From contig JASHRR010001263.1 in the NCBI GenBank assembly GCA_030037185.1, positions 1 to 8,149 of the forward strand: DNA of 8,149 nucleotides. Direction: 5' to 3'. Source of the stretch: Xanthobacteraceae bacterium (GTDB lineage Bacteria; Pseudomonadota; Alphaproteobacteria; Rhizobiales; Xanthobacteraceae). Positions 1-6,985 of the stretch are shown here, piece after piece; position 1 is the stretch's first letter, and every line of letters begins with the position of its first letter. The position numbers and the translations under genes were made by a program. The notes under the pieces were generated by a model. That model was not told where the DNA came from. It did no database searches and saw nothing but the letters and a program-made list of their open reading frames with translations.

Positions 1-1290
1 ACCGTGACCGAGGAACGGGCATTGGCGGACGCCAGGGCGGCCGAAGCGCGCCTCCTGTCGGGCAGGCGAAAGGGCGCGCTCGACGGTATCCCGATCGCGT
101 TAAAGGACATTATTGACACGAGCGGCATTCTCACAACCGCCCACTCTGCCCAGCTTTCCGTCAACGTGCCCGATACGGACGCAACCTGTGCTGCCAAACT
201 TGCCGATGCCGGCACCGTGCTCCTGGGCAAGTTGTCGACGCACGAATTCGCCGACGGCGGCCCCTCCTTCGACCTGCCCTGGCCGCCAGCACGCAACCCG
301 TGGAATCCCGATCATTTCACCGCAGGATCGAGCAGTGGCACCGCTGCCGCCGTGCCGTCCGGCATGATCCTGGGTGGCCTCGGTACGGATACCGGTGGTT
401 CGATCCGCGGGCCGTCCGCCCTCTGCGGCATCGCCGGCATCAAGCCGACCTATGGCCTTGTGAGCCGCGCCGGCGTGGCGCCAGCCGCTTTCAGCCTCGA
501 CCATGTCGGCCCGATGGCATGGACCGCGCACGACTGCGCGATTCTGCTGAACGCCCTTGCGGGCCATGATCCGCGCGATCCTGCCAGTTCCTCGATGCCC
601 ATCCCGGATTATTGTGCGGATCTCGGGCGAGGCGTCAGCGGCCTGAAGATCGGTGTCATCCATCACTTCCACGAAGTTGACCACAAGGTCAGCGAGGCAA
701 CGCAGCGTAGCATCGACGATGCTATCGCGACCTTGCGCAGCCTCGGCGCCGAGATTCGCGAGATCAGGCTGTCGCCGTTGCAGGAATGGGCCGCCTGCGG
801 GTCGATCATCTCGATGGTCGAGCGGCCTGCGTCCTACGAGCAGATGATGCGCGAAAGCCTTGACAAGTTCGGCGAGCGTCTGCGCGCGCGCTTGCTGCTG
901 GGCCTGTTCATCACCGGTATCGATTATGTCCAGGCGCTTCGCCGCCGGCGTGAGCTGTGCGCGGAAATCGACGCGGCTGCGGCTGATGTCGATATCCTGC
1001 TGACGGCGGCGCAGCCCGCTGAAGCGGCCAAGATCGACAGCGTGCCAAAGTGGGACAACCTGGAAAAGCCCAGTTTCACGATGCCGTTCAATGTGTCGGG
1101 CTATCCGGCCATGTCGGTCCGCTCAGGCTTCGGCGCCGGCGGCTTGCCCGTGGCCATTCAGCTCATCGCCAAGCCGTTCCGGGAGGCGGTGCTGTTGCGC
1201 GCGGCTCATGCCTACGAGCAAGCGACCGAATGGCGAAACCACCGGCCAAGCCTCAACTTCGTATCGGGCGTCATGCAGGCGGCCCAGTAG
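1..1290 (+). CDS. Amidase-signature family hydrolase, 5'-truncated by window edge
   Basis: Cytoplasmic amidase-signature enzyme, predicted to hydrolyse a carboxamide to acid plus ammonia or amine. The reading frame is open from base 1. The GTG at base 4 aligns with residue 44 of the paralogue at 5565-6971, so about 43 residues lie outside the window and the GTG is internal. The Ser-cisSer-Lys triad is intact. Counting from that GTG, Lys34 is in GIPIALKD, the cis-Ser is Ser109 in GSSSGT and the nucleophile is Ser133 in GTDTGGSIR. The Lys-cisSer and cisSer-Ser spacings of 75 and 24 match the family. The motif reads GSSSGT where GatA has GGSSGG, and RGPSALCG follows the nucleophile, so this is a diverged amidase or AtzE-like branch rather than an obvious GatA. 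It is the first visible gene of the transporter operon, 125 bases before the permease. The substrate is unknown. A small AtzG-like partner could lie just upstream, outside the window. Confidence 0.93.
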   Translation, partial: TVTEERALADARAAEARLLSGRRKGALDGIPIALKDIIDTSGILTTAHSAQLSVNVPDTDATCAAKLADAGTVLLGKLSTHEFADGGPSFDLPWPPARNPWNPDHFTAGSSSGTAAAVPSGMILGGLGTDTGGSIRGPSALCGIAGIKPTYGLVSRAGVAPAAFSLDHVGPMAWTAHDCAILLNALAGHDPRDPASSSMPIPDYCADLGRGVSGLKIGVIHHFHEVDHKVSEATQRSIDDAIATLRSLGAEIREIRLSPLQEWAACGSIISMVERPASYEQMMRESLDKFGERLRARLLLGLFITGIDYVQALRRRRELCAEIDAAAADVDILLTAAQPAEAAKIDSVPKWDNLEKPSFTMPFNVSGYPAMSVRSGFGAGGLPVAIQLIAKPFREAVLLRAAHAYEQATEWRNHRPSLNFVSGVMQAAQ

Positions 1291-1359
1291 AAAGACCGTT
1301 TGCGATTGGCTGGCCGGCGGCTCTCATTCTCGCCTGCCGACCAGCTGAATGTGGTGCAC

Positions 1360-1384
1360 GTCGTCGCGAAGGGATCGCGACGGC
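1360..1384 (+). repeat. Intergenic stem-loop between amidase and permease genes
   Basis: CGTCGCGA (1362-1369) and TCGCGACG (1375-1382) form a perfect 8-bp stem with an AGGGA loop. A T.G and a G-C pair (1360-1361 with 1383-1384) extend it. There is no following T-run, so it is not a standard intrinsic terminator. In an operon it could act as an RNA processing or stability element that gives the transporter genes a different level from the amidase. It sits 31 bases before the permease start. Function is inferred only. Confidence 0.5.
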
Positions 1385-1415
1385 CCCCGGCCGCCCTTGA
1401 AAGAGGACAGTTTGG

Positions 1416-2360
1416 ATGTTTCTTTTCGCTGGAAAGCGCGTGCTACATGCGCTGCCGATCCTGCTCGGCGTGTCGATCGTCGTGTTCGGTCTGTTGCAGC
1501 TCGTGCCGGGCAACGCGATCGATCTGTTGCTGCCGCCGGAGGCGACCGCCGAGATGGTCGCCCAGATGAAGGCGGCCTATGGCTTCGACAGGCCGCTTTA
1601 CGTTCAATATCTCGCCTGGCTCGGCCGCATAGTGACCGGCGACCTAGGTGTTTCGATCTTCTCGGGCCAGCCCGTCGCGACCGAGCTCTTCACGGCGCTA
1701 GGCAATACGATGATCCTCGCCATTCCGGCGGCAGTCCTCGGATTTTCGCTCGGCATCGGTCTCGGCATTGTCGCCGCGCTCAACAATGGCCGCTGGCTCG
1801 ACAAGTTGTTCTCGGCGATCGCCATTACCGGCGTCAGTGTGCCGCACTACTGGTTCGCGATCATCATGGTGACCGCTTTCTCGGTCATTCTGAATCTGCT
1901 GCCCGCGCAGGGCATGGCGGAGGGCGGCGGCATCCCCACGAGTTTCGACGACGCGCAATATCTGATCATGCCGGTGGTGACGCTGTCTCTCATCCCGATG
2001 GGCATCGTCGCACGTCTCGTGCGCGCGACCGTGCTGGACATATTGGGCCAGGAGTTCATCGAGGCCCTCGTGGCCAAGGGCATCAGCCGCAAGCGGATCC
2101 TGTTCCACGTCACCAAGAATGCCGCACCACCAGTGATCGCCATCATCGGTCTGCAGTTTGGCTATCTGCTGGGCGGCTCGATCCTGGTCGAAACCGTGTT
2201 CAACTGGCCTGGCTCCGGGAACCTTCTCAGCCTGGCGATCTTCCGGCGGGATGTGCCGGTTCTGCAGGGTACGATCCTGGTCCTTGCTTCCTTTTTCGTC
2301 GTCCTCAACCTCGTCGTTGATATCGCCCAGGCGATGATCGATCCGCGAATCCGGCGTTGA
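1416..2360 (+). CDS. ABC transporter permease, DppB/OppB type
   Basis: Integral inner-membrane subunit of a peptide/nickel/opine-class ABC importer; 314 residues, normal for DppB-like proteins. The ATG has an AGAGGA ribosome site eight bases upstream. Hydrophobic segments lie at about 10-30, 98-121, 132-160, 183-200, 237-258 and 283-305, giving the six helices of the family, with a periplasmic stretch between the first two. The N-terminal pattern (helix, then LVPGNAID, then AAYGFDRPLYVQYLAWLG and GDLGVS) is typical of DppB. The cytoplasmic coupling loop (EAA motif) starts at Glu216 with Gly222, and the C-terminus ends in IDPRIRR. It should pair with the adjacent DppC-type permease to form the channel. 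Substrate specificity cannot be read from it. The stop codon is followed 11 bases later by the next start, indicating cotranscription. Confidence 0.95.
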   Translation: MFLFAGKRVLHALPILLGVSIVVFGLLQLVPGNAIDLLLPPEATAEMVAQMKAAYGFDRPLYVQYLAWLGRIVTGDLGVSIFSGQPVATELFTALGNTMILAIPAAVLGFSLGIGLGIVAALNNGRWLDKLFSAIAITGVSVPHYWFAIIMVTAFSVILNLLPAQGMAEGGGIPTSFDDAQYLIMPVVTLSLIPMGIVARLVRATVLDILGQEFIEALVAKGISRKRILFHVTKNAAPPVIAIIGLQFGYLLGGSILVETVFNWPGSGNLLSLAIFRRDVPVLQGTILVLASFFVVLNLVVDIAQAMIDPRIRR

Positions 2361-2365
2361 AGGAG
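2360..2365 (+). promoter_or_regulatory. Ribosome-binding site that fixes the DppC-type permease start
   Basis: AAGGAG lies six bases before the ATG at 2372 and begins on the last base of the preceding stop codon. An in-frame TTG at 2357 would put this site inside the gene, so ATG 2372 is the better start. Confidence 0.85.
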
Positions 2366-2371
2366 CCTGTC

Positions 2372-3283
2372 ATGACCGATGCGCTCAGCCGCTTGAGCGA
2401 GGCCGACGCGGGCGCCGCTCCGAGCGTGGACCCGGCGCCGGCCGGCTACTGGTCGAACGTGTGGAGGCGGCTCAGACGCGATCCGGTCACCGTCGGCGTA
2501 ACCACTATCCTGCTGGCGATCCTGCTGTCCTCCGTCTTTGCGCCCTATGTGACCAGCTACGATCCCTACGCCGGCAACGTTCTCGCCCGCCTGCTGCCGG
2601 TCGGCAGTGATGGGCACTGGCTCGGCACCGATGAGACCGGACGCGACATGTGGACCCGTCTGGCCTATGGCGGGCGGCTGTCGTTGCTCTGCGGCGTTTT
2701 CCCGGTGGCGGTTGCCCTGGTCGTCGGCGGCTTCCTCGGTATCGTCGCCGGCTATGCCGGCGGCCCGCTGAACACGATCATCATGCGCACGACCGACGTT
2801 TTCTATGCGTTTCCCTCAATCCTGCTTGCCATTGCCATTTGCGGCCTGCTCGGCAGCGGCATTTTCAACGCGCTGCTATCGCTCAGCATCGTCTTCATTC
2901 CGCCGATGGCTCGGATGTCCGAGAGCATCACGGCGCAGGTCCGCAACCTCGATTTCGTCGAGGCAGCGCGGGCGAGCGGCACCACCACGCTGCAGGTCGT
3001 GCGGCATCACATCCTCAACAACGTGCTGGGCACGATCCTCGTCTATGCGACAAGCCTGATCAGCGTCTCGATCGTGCTCTCGGCTGGCTTGAGCTTCCTC
3101 GGGCTCGGCGCGACGCCGCCCCAGGCGGAATGGGGCGTGATGCTCAATGCGCTGCGCCAGGCGATCTATGTCCAGCCTGCCGTCGCTGCCTTGCCCGGCC
3201 TGATGATCTTCATCGCCTCCATGTGCTTCAACCTGATGAGCGACGGTTTCCGCAGCGCCATGGATGTCAGGCTCAACCGGTAA
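2372..3283 (+). CDS. ABC transporter permease, DppC/OppC type
   Basis: Second channel subunit of the importer, 303 residues. The N-terminal 30 residues are polar and Ala/Pro-rich, followed by WRRLRRDP and a first helix at about 40-60, the OppC_N arrangement. The DppC hallmark HWLGTDETGRDMWTR is at 82-96. Further hydrophobic segments lie near 106-130, 147-180, 221-246 and 272-290. The EAA loop has Glu197, Ala198 and Gly203. The C-terminal PGLMIFIASMCFNLMSDGFR block with a final MDVRLNR corresponds to the usual end of the family. It should heterodimerise with the preceding permease and contact the two ATPases through the EAA loop. The start was chosen from the strong AAGGAG site. The next gene begins 14 bases after the stop. 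Confidence 0.95.
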   Translation: MTDALSRLSEADAGAAPSVDPAPAGYWSNVWRRLRRDPVTVGVTTILLAILLSSVFAPYVTSYDPYAGNVLARLLPVGSDGHWLGTDETGRDMWTRLAYGGRLSLLCGVFPVAVALVVGGFLGIVAGYAGGPLNTIIMRTTDVFYAFPSILLAIAICGLLGSGIFNALLSLSIVFIPPMARMSESITAQVRNLDFVEAARASGTTTLQVVRHHILNNVLGTILVYATSLISVSIVLSAGLSFLGLGATPPQAEWGVMLNALRQAIYVQPAVAALPGLMIFIASMCFNLMSDGFRSAMDVRLNR

Positions 3284-3297
3284 CGATTGGAACGACC

Positions 3298-4359
3298 ATG
3301 CCAACGCCTCCTTGGACTGCTGACCCCGTCGAATATCCGGTCCGCGGCGGCAAGGCCCAGCCGCTTCTGATCGTCGACACGTTGAAGAAATATTTTCCGA
3401 TCCGCGGCGGGCTGCTCAATACCGTGGTCGGGACCGTCAAGGCCGTCGACAGTGTCTCCTTCGACGTCCGCAAGCAGGAGGTGCTCGGCGTCGTCGGCGA
3501 AAGCGGCTGCGGCAAGTCGACGACGGCGCGGCTCATCATGCAATTGATCGTGCCGGACTCGGGCACGCTCATCTTTGACGGCGATCCCGTCGGCGTAGCG
3601 GGAGGCATTACCGTCTCGGCTCTGCGCCGGCAGGCCCAGATGGTGTTTCAGGACAGCTATGCGTCGCTCAATCCACGCCTGACCATCGCCGATTCGATCT
3701 CCTACGCGCCGCGCATGCATGGCGTTCCTGCGGCGGAGGCGAAGGAACGCACCGAGACGCTTCTCACCGAGGTTGGTCTCAACCCGTCGCAGTTCGCGCG
3801 GCGTTATCCGCACGAGCTCTCGGGTGGCCAGCGACAGCGCGTGAATATTGCGCGCGCGCTGGCGCTGCGGCCGCGGCTCCTCATTCTCGATGAGGCCGTG
3901 TCCGCGCTCGACAAGTCCGTCGAGGCCCAGGTTCTCAACCTGCTGGCGGAACTGAAGGTGAAGTTCAATCTGACCTACATTTTCATCAGCCACGACCTGA
4001 GTGTCGTGGAATATGTCTCAGACCGCGTCGTCGTGATGTATCTCGGCCGCATCGTCGAGACCGGTCCGGTCAACGACATCTATGAGCACCCTCAGCATCC
4101 TTATACCCGGGCGCTGCTGCGCTCGAAGCCGTCCTTGGATCCGCACCAGCGCACGACGGAAATGCCGTTGACCGGCGATCCACCGAGTCCTCTCAATCCG
4201 CCGTCGGGTTGTCGCTTTCGCACACGTTGCGCCTTTGCAGAGAGGATCTGCGAATTCGAAACGCCCGATTTGGCGCCGGCGCCGGATTCGCCGCCGGGGC
4301 ATCGGGTGGCCTGTCACATGTTCCGGACCGCCTCCGGCCACAGCCGGCAGGTGTCCTGA
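3298..4359 (+). CDS. ABC transporter ATP-binding protein, DppF/OppF type
   Basis: Cytoplasmic motor subunit, 353 residues. Visible elements are KYFPIRGG (31-38) typical of DppF, Walker A GESGCGKST (67-75), Q-loop Gln118 in VFQDSY, signature LSGGQ (174-178), Walker B LLILDEA with Asp198 and catalytic Glu199, and the switch His232 in ISHDL. The usual DEPVSALDVS reads DEAVSALDKS here, so the Pro after the catalytic Glu is Ala and the D-loop Val is Lys. The C-terminal oligopeptide-transporter extension (HPYTRALL at 267-274) carries Cys305, Cys311, Cys318 and Cys339, spaced x5, x6 and x20, compatible with a metal or Fe-S site. The start ATG has only a weak GGA six bases upstream. The frame is open further upstream inside the permease gene, but the product's family similarity begins near this ATG. 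It probably acts as a heterodimer with the next ATPase. Confidence 0.94.
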   Translation: MPTPPWTADPVEYPVRGGKAQPLLIVDTLKKYFPIRGGLLNTVVGTVKAVDSVSFDVRKQEVLGVVGESGCGKSTTARLIMQLIVPDSGTLIFDGDPVGVAGGITVSALRRQAQMVFQDSYASLNPRLTIADSISYAPRMHGVPAAEAKERTETLLTEVGLNPSQFARRYPHELSGGQRQRVNIARALALRPRLLILDEAVSALDKSVEAQVLNLLAELKVKFNLTYIFISHDLSVVEYVSDRVVVMYLGRIVETGPVNDIYEHPQHPYTRALLRSKPSLDPHQRTTEMPLTGDPPSPLNPPSGCRFRTRCAFAERICEFETPDLAPAPDSPPGHRVACHMFRTASGHSRQVS

Positions 4360-4363
4360 CACC

Positions 4364-4368
4364 AGGAG
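4364..4368 (+). promoter_or_regulatory. Ribosome-binding site that fixes the DppD-type ATPase start
   Basis: AGGAG lies seven bases before ATG 4376 and between the two ATPase genes. The reading frame is open back to 4235, but that extension overlaps the first ATPase gene, has no ribosome site of this quality and encodes Arg/Gly-rich shadow sequence. Confidence 0.85.
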
Positions 4369-4375
4369 CCGAAGC

Positions 4376-5383
4376 ATGGACAAGGCTGCCCCGGTCAACG
4401 ACATTGCGCCGGTCGTCCAAGCGGAGAACCTCACCGTGACCTTTCAACGCGATGGGCGGACCGTTTCGGCGGTGAACGGCGTCGATTTCGTTCTAAAACG
4501 CGGCGAGGTTCTGACAATCCTTGGCGAGTCGGGCTCAGGCAAGAGCGTGACGCTCCGCGCGTTGATGGGCATTCTGCCCGTATATGCGCGCCTCGACGGG
4601 CGCGTGATGGTGGCCGGCCGCGACCTCTATGCGCTGAGCGAAGCCGAGCGCACCGCGCTGCGAGGCTCGGTGATCTCCATGATCTTCCAGGAGCCTGCCA
4701 CGTCGCTCGATCCGGTCTTCACAATCGGTGACCAGATCGTCGAAATGATCCGGGCGCATGAGAAGATCGATCGCGCTGCCGCCAGGGCGAGAGCTCTCGA
4801 TCTCCTCGAAATGGTTGCCATCCCAGGCGCCGCGCGACGCTTGAAGAACTATCCGCATGAAATGTCGGGCGGCATGCGGCAGCGGGCGATGATCGCCATG
4901 GCTCTCGCCTGCCGGCCGAGCGTTCTGCTGGCCGACGAGCCAACCACGGCTCTCGACGTTTCCGTGCAGATTCAGGTTCTACTGCTGCTGCGTCAGTTGC
5001 AGCGGGCGCTCGGAATGGCCGTGGTGTTCGTTACGCACGACGTGGGCGTTGCGGCCGAGATTTCTGACCGCATCGCCGTGATGTACGGCGGCCGCCTGGT
5101 AGAGACCGGCACTGCACGCGAAGTAATGACCGAAAGGCGCCACCCCTATACGCACGGTCTTCTCTCCTCGACCGTGCGTGGCGGCATGCGCGGTCAGCCA
5201 CTGCAAGCGATCCGCGGCCAACCGCCGAACCTCGCCAGCCTGCCGGTCGGCTGCGCCTTCGCGCCCCGCTGCAGCCGGGCCGTCGAGAGCTGCCGCACGA
5301 GCTCTCCTGCGATGGTCACGCTCGGGCTGGGCCGGGCCGTCCGCTGCATCTATGCGCAAGAGCCTGGCCGGCTGATCAGCTGA
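4376..5383 (+). CDS. ABC transporter ATP-binding protein, DppD/OppD type
   Basis: Second motor subunit, 335 residues. It has Walker A GESGSGKS (50-57), Q-loop Gln105 in IFQEP, signature MSGGM followed by RQR (163-170), Walker B VLLADEP with Asp187 and Glu188, D-loop SALD equivalent TALDVS, and switch His221 in VTHD. MSGGM and DEPTTALDV are characteristic of the DppD/OppD half, complementing the LSGGQ protein before it. The C-terminal extension contains HPYTHGLL (256-263), a PVGCAF segment and Cys293, Cys299, Cys306 and Cys324, spaced x5, x6 and x17, the same pattern as in its partner. It is the last gene of the operon; a hairpin follows the stop codon by seven bases. With the upstream three genes it completes the two-permease, two-ATPase core, and the solute-binding protein must come from elsewhere. 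Confidence 0.95.
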   Translation: MDKAAPVNDIAPVVQAENLTVTFQRDGRTVSAVNGVDFVLKRGEVLTILGESGSGKSVTLRALMGILPVYARLDGRVMVAGRDLYALSEAERTALRGSVISMIFQEPATSLDPVFTIGDQIVEMIRAHEKIDRAAARARALDLLEMVAIPGAARRLKNYPHEMSGGMRQRAMIAMALACRPSVLLADEPTTALDVSVQIQVLLLLRQLQRALGMAVVFVTHDVGVAAEISDRIAVMYGGRLVETGTAREVMTERRHPYTHGLLSSTVRGGMRGQPLQAIRGQPPNLASLPVGCAFAPRCSRAVESCRTSSPAMVTLGLGRAVRCIYAQEPGRLIS

Positions 5384-5390
5384 GCCGCTG

Positions 5391-5410
5391 CGACCCCGCA
5401 CCGCGGGTCG
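5391..5410 (+). terminator. Possible terminator-like hairpin after the ABC operon
   Basis: CGACCC plus GC (5391-5399, one C bulged) pairs with GCGGGTCG (5403-5410) around an ACC loop, seven bases after the stop codon. There is no T-tract, only CCTTCTCC downstream, so intrinsic termination is uncertain. Its right arm is also part of an alternative, longer-range stem. Confidence 0.4.
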
Positions 5411-5455
5411 GCCTTCTCCGCAACCGAAGGAACGCAAGCGTAAGGAAACCCGCGG
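5401..5455. repeat. Multi-branch inverted repeat in convergent spacer
   Basis: CCGCGGGT (5401-5408) is perfectly complementary to ACCCGCGG (5448-5455). Between them lie a CCTTC/GAAGG hairpin (5412-5416 with 5426-5430) and a small ACGC-AA-GCGT palindrome (5432-5441). The closing stem competes with the hairpin at 5391-5410 because both need 5403-5408. The element may be a terminator, an RNA processing site or a repeated intergenic palindrome. Confidence 0.5.
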
Positions 5456-5466
5456 ACGGGGACCTT

Positions 5467-5527
5467 GGCGTTTCAGCGCCTCAGCGTTGCCGCCTCGGCA
5501 ACCCGCCCGGATCGCTTTCGGCGATCC
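5467..5527. repeat. Three consecutive short stem-loops
   Basis: Three stem-loops follow one another. GGCG/CGCC encloses a six-base loop (5467-5480). GTTGCCG and CGGCAAC form a perfect 7-bp stem with a CCT loop (5486-5502). GGATCGC and GCGATCC form a perfect 7-bp stem with a TTTCG loop (5509-5527). Because they are inverted repeats they can form on either transcript of the two converging operons, so bidirectional termination or 3'-end protection is plausible. None has a T-run. Confidence 0.5.
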
Positions 5528-5531
5528 AGCC

Positions 5532-5557
5532 TTCCCTTGCGCGAGAGCGCGAAGGAA
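5532..5557. repeat. Imperfect 11-bp stem-loop at 3' end of minus-strand amidase
   Basis: TTCC (5532-5535) pairs with GGAA (5554-5557), and GCGC (5539-5542) with GCGC (5547-5550). A C-A mismatch and a T.G wobble lie between, and the loop is GAGA (a GNRA tetraloop in the plus-strand RNA). It starts eight bases beyond the amidase stop codon and may define the 3' end of that transcript. No T-tract follows on the minus strand. Confidence 0.4.
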
Positions 5558-5564
5558 CCCGCGC

Positions 5565-6971
5565 TCAGGCTGCGACGGACGCAATTCTCGTCATCGAGGG
5601 ACGCTGTTTGCGCCAGGCGGTCGCCTGCTCGAAAGCATATCCGGCGCGCAACAGCATCGCCTCAGCGAACGGCTTGGCGACGAGCTGGATAGCGACCGGC
5701 AAGCCGCCTTCGCCAAAACCGCTGCAGACCGACATGGCCGGGTAGCCGCTGATGTTGAACGGGATGGTGAAGCTCGGCCGCTCCAGATTCATCCATTTGG
5801 GAACGGAATCGATCCGCATGGCCTCGGCCGGCTGGGTTGCGGTCAGCAGGATGTCGACGTCGGCCGCCGCGCGTGCGAGCTCCTCGCACAGTTCGCGCCG
5901 CCGGCGCACGGCCTGGACATAATCTGAACCGGTGAGCAGGCCGCCGAGCAGGAGACGATCGCGCAGCCGCTCCCCGTATTTCTCCATGCTCGTTTTCATC
6001 CACGCTTCATGCACGGCGAAAGCCTCGCTCATCAGGATTACCCAGCCGCAGGCCCCCCAATCCTGAAGCGGCGAGATCTTGATCTGACGCACCTGCGCGC
6101 CGAGTTCGCCAAAGGTCTTGATAGCATCATCGATGCCCTTGCGCGTGGCGAGGCTCACCGTTTCATCCGTCTCATAGAAATGGCGGATAAGGCCGATCTT
6201 GAGGCCCCTCACGCCTTTGCCAAAATCGGCTCGGAAATCGGGTACCGGCTTTTTAGCGCTCGCTGGATCGCGCGGGTCGTAGCCGGCGAGCGCCTGCAGC
6301 ATGATGGCGCAGTCTTCGACCGTCCAGGCCATCGGCCCGGCATGGTCCAGTGCGAACGACAGCGGCAGAACGCCGGCGCGACTCACCCGCCCATAGGTTG
6401 GCTTGATGCCCGTGATGCCGCAGAGCGCCGACGGGCCGCGGATGGAGCCCCCGGTATCGGATCCCATTCCGCCGAGGATGAGGCCCGCCGCAACGGCGGC
6501 GCCGGTGCCGCTCGACGAGCCGCCGGTGAAATGAGCGGGGTTCCAGGGATTATGCGCCGGTGGCCAGGGCAGGTCGAAAGAAGGACCGCCCAGGGCGAAT
6601 TCATGGGTCGCGAGCTTGCCCATGAGCACGCTGCCGGCCGCCGCCAGCAGCTCGACCGCGGTTGCATCCTCTGCAGGAACATAATTTGCCAGCTGGGCAG
6701 AATGGGCGGTGGTGCGAATTCCCTTGGTCTTGAAGATATCCTTCAGTCCGATCGGAATGCCATGTAGCGGACCTTTCGGTCCGTCCGCCATGATGGCCGC
6801 CTCGGCGGCGCGGGCATCTGTCAGAGCCCGCTCCTCCGTGACAAACAGAAAGCTGCGCAGCTTGTTATCCAGGGCTTTGATACGATTGAGGCAGGCTTTG
6901 GTTAGCTCGACGGGCGAAAGCTTCCTGGCCGCGATCAGCGCAGATGCCTCGGCTATTGTCAGAAGCTCCAT
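5565..6971 (-). CDS. Amidase-signature family hydrolase (AtzE/GatA-like), paralogue of the first amidase
   Basis: Complete 468-residue cytoplasmic amidase, the normal length for amidase-signature proteins. The triad is Lys77 (in GIPIGLKD), cis-Ser152 (in GGSSSGT) and nucleophile Ser176 (in GSDTGGSIR). It aligns without gaps through the catalytic core with the amidase at 1-1290; 56 of the first 85 shared residues match, and the PSFDLPWPPA, GPSALCGI, YVQA.RRRRELC and IDSVPKW blocks are common to both. The N-terminus (MELLTIAEASALIAARKLSPVEL) is the standard first helix of the family. The ATG overlaps the stop of the preceding small gene by one base (TGATG), with GAGGAG eight bases upstream inside that gene, so translation is probably coupled. 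That pairing recalls AtzG-AtzE and GatC-GatA. The physiological substrate is unknown. A true GatCAB role is unlikely because no GatB is adjacent and the motifs diverge. Confidence 0.95.
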   Translation of the reverse strand: MELLTIAEASALIAARKLSPVELTKACLNRIKALDNKLRSFLFVTEERALTDARAAEAAIMADGPKGPLHGIPIGLKDIFKTKGIRTTAHSAQLANYVPAEDATAVELLAAAGSVLMGKLATHEFALGGPSFDLPWPPAHNPWNPAHFTGGSSSGTGAAVAAGLILGGMGSDTGGSIRGPSALCGITGIKPTYGRVSRAGVLPLSFALDHAGPMAWTVEDCAIMLQALAGYDPRDPASAKKPVPDFRADFGKGVRGLKIGLIRHFYETDETVSLATRKGIDDAIKTFGELGAQVRQIKISPLQDWGACGWVILMSEAFAVHEAWMKTSMEKYGERLRDRLLLGGLLTGSDYVQAVRRRRELCEELARAAADVDILLTATQPAEAMRIDSVPKWMNLERPSFTIPFNISGYPAMSVCSGFGEGGLPVAIQLVAKPFAEAMLLRAGYAFEQATAWRKQRPSMTRIASVAA

Positions 6972-6985
6972 CAGGCCGTCTCCTC
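6971..6985 (-). promoter_or_regulatory. Translational coupling site, TGATG with internal ribosome site
   Basis: On the minus strand GAGGAG (6985-6980) is followed eight bases later by ATG (6971-6969), whose A is also the last base of the small gene's TGA. Ribosomes ending the small gene can restart on the amidase. Confidence 0.8.

Noticed and set aside
4..6. GTG at base 4 as the true start of the first amidase
   Set aside because: The frame is open before it and the paralogue has 43 more residues before this point, including the conserved N-terminal helix. The gene is cut by the window edge.
2357..2371. TTG start five codons before the DppC-type permease ATG
   Set aside because: It overlaps the previous stop codon and would place the AAGGAG ribosome site inside the coding region.
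2650..3297. Upstream extension of the first ATPase frame through the permease gene
   Set aside because: The translation is His/Arg-rich out-of-frame permease sequence; family similarity starts only near the ATG at 3298.
3166..3993. 275-codon minus-strand open frame antisense to the permease and ATPase
   Set aside because: Composition (Arg, Asp, His rich) is that of a shadow on the opposite strand of a GC-rich gene; no family motifs, and the plus-strand genes are certain.
4235..4375. Upstream extension of the second ATPase into the first ATPase gene
   Set aside because: Arg/Gly-rich shadow sequence. The AGGAG site at 4364 and the ATG at 4376 explain the start.
4979..5584. 201-codon minus-strand frame reaching into the convergent spacer
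   Set aside because: Mostly antisense to the second ATPase, Arg/Gly/Ala-rich, no ribosome site recognised and no domain pattern.
6009..6767. 252-codon plus-strand open frame antisense to the second amidase
   Set aside because: Its extent follows the codon bias of the amidase on the other strand; no motifs, low-complexity Arg/Gly/Ala content.
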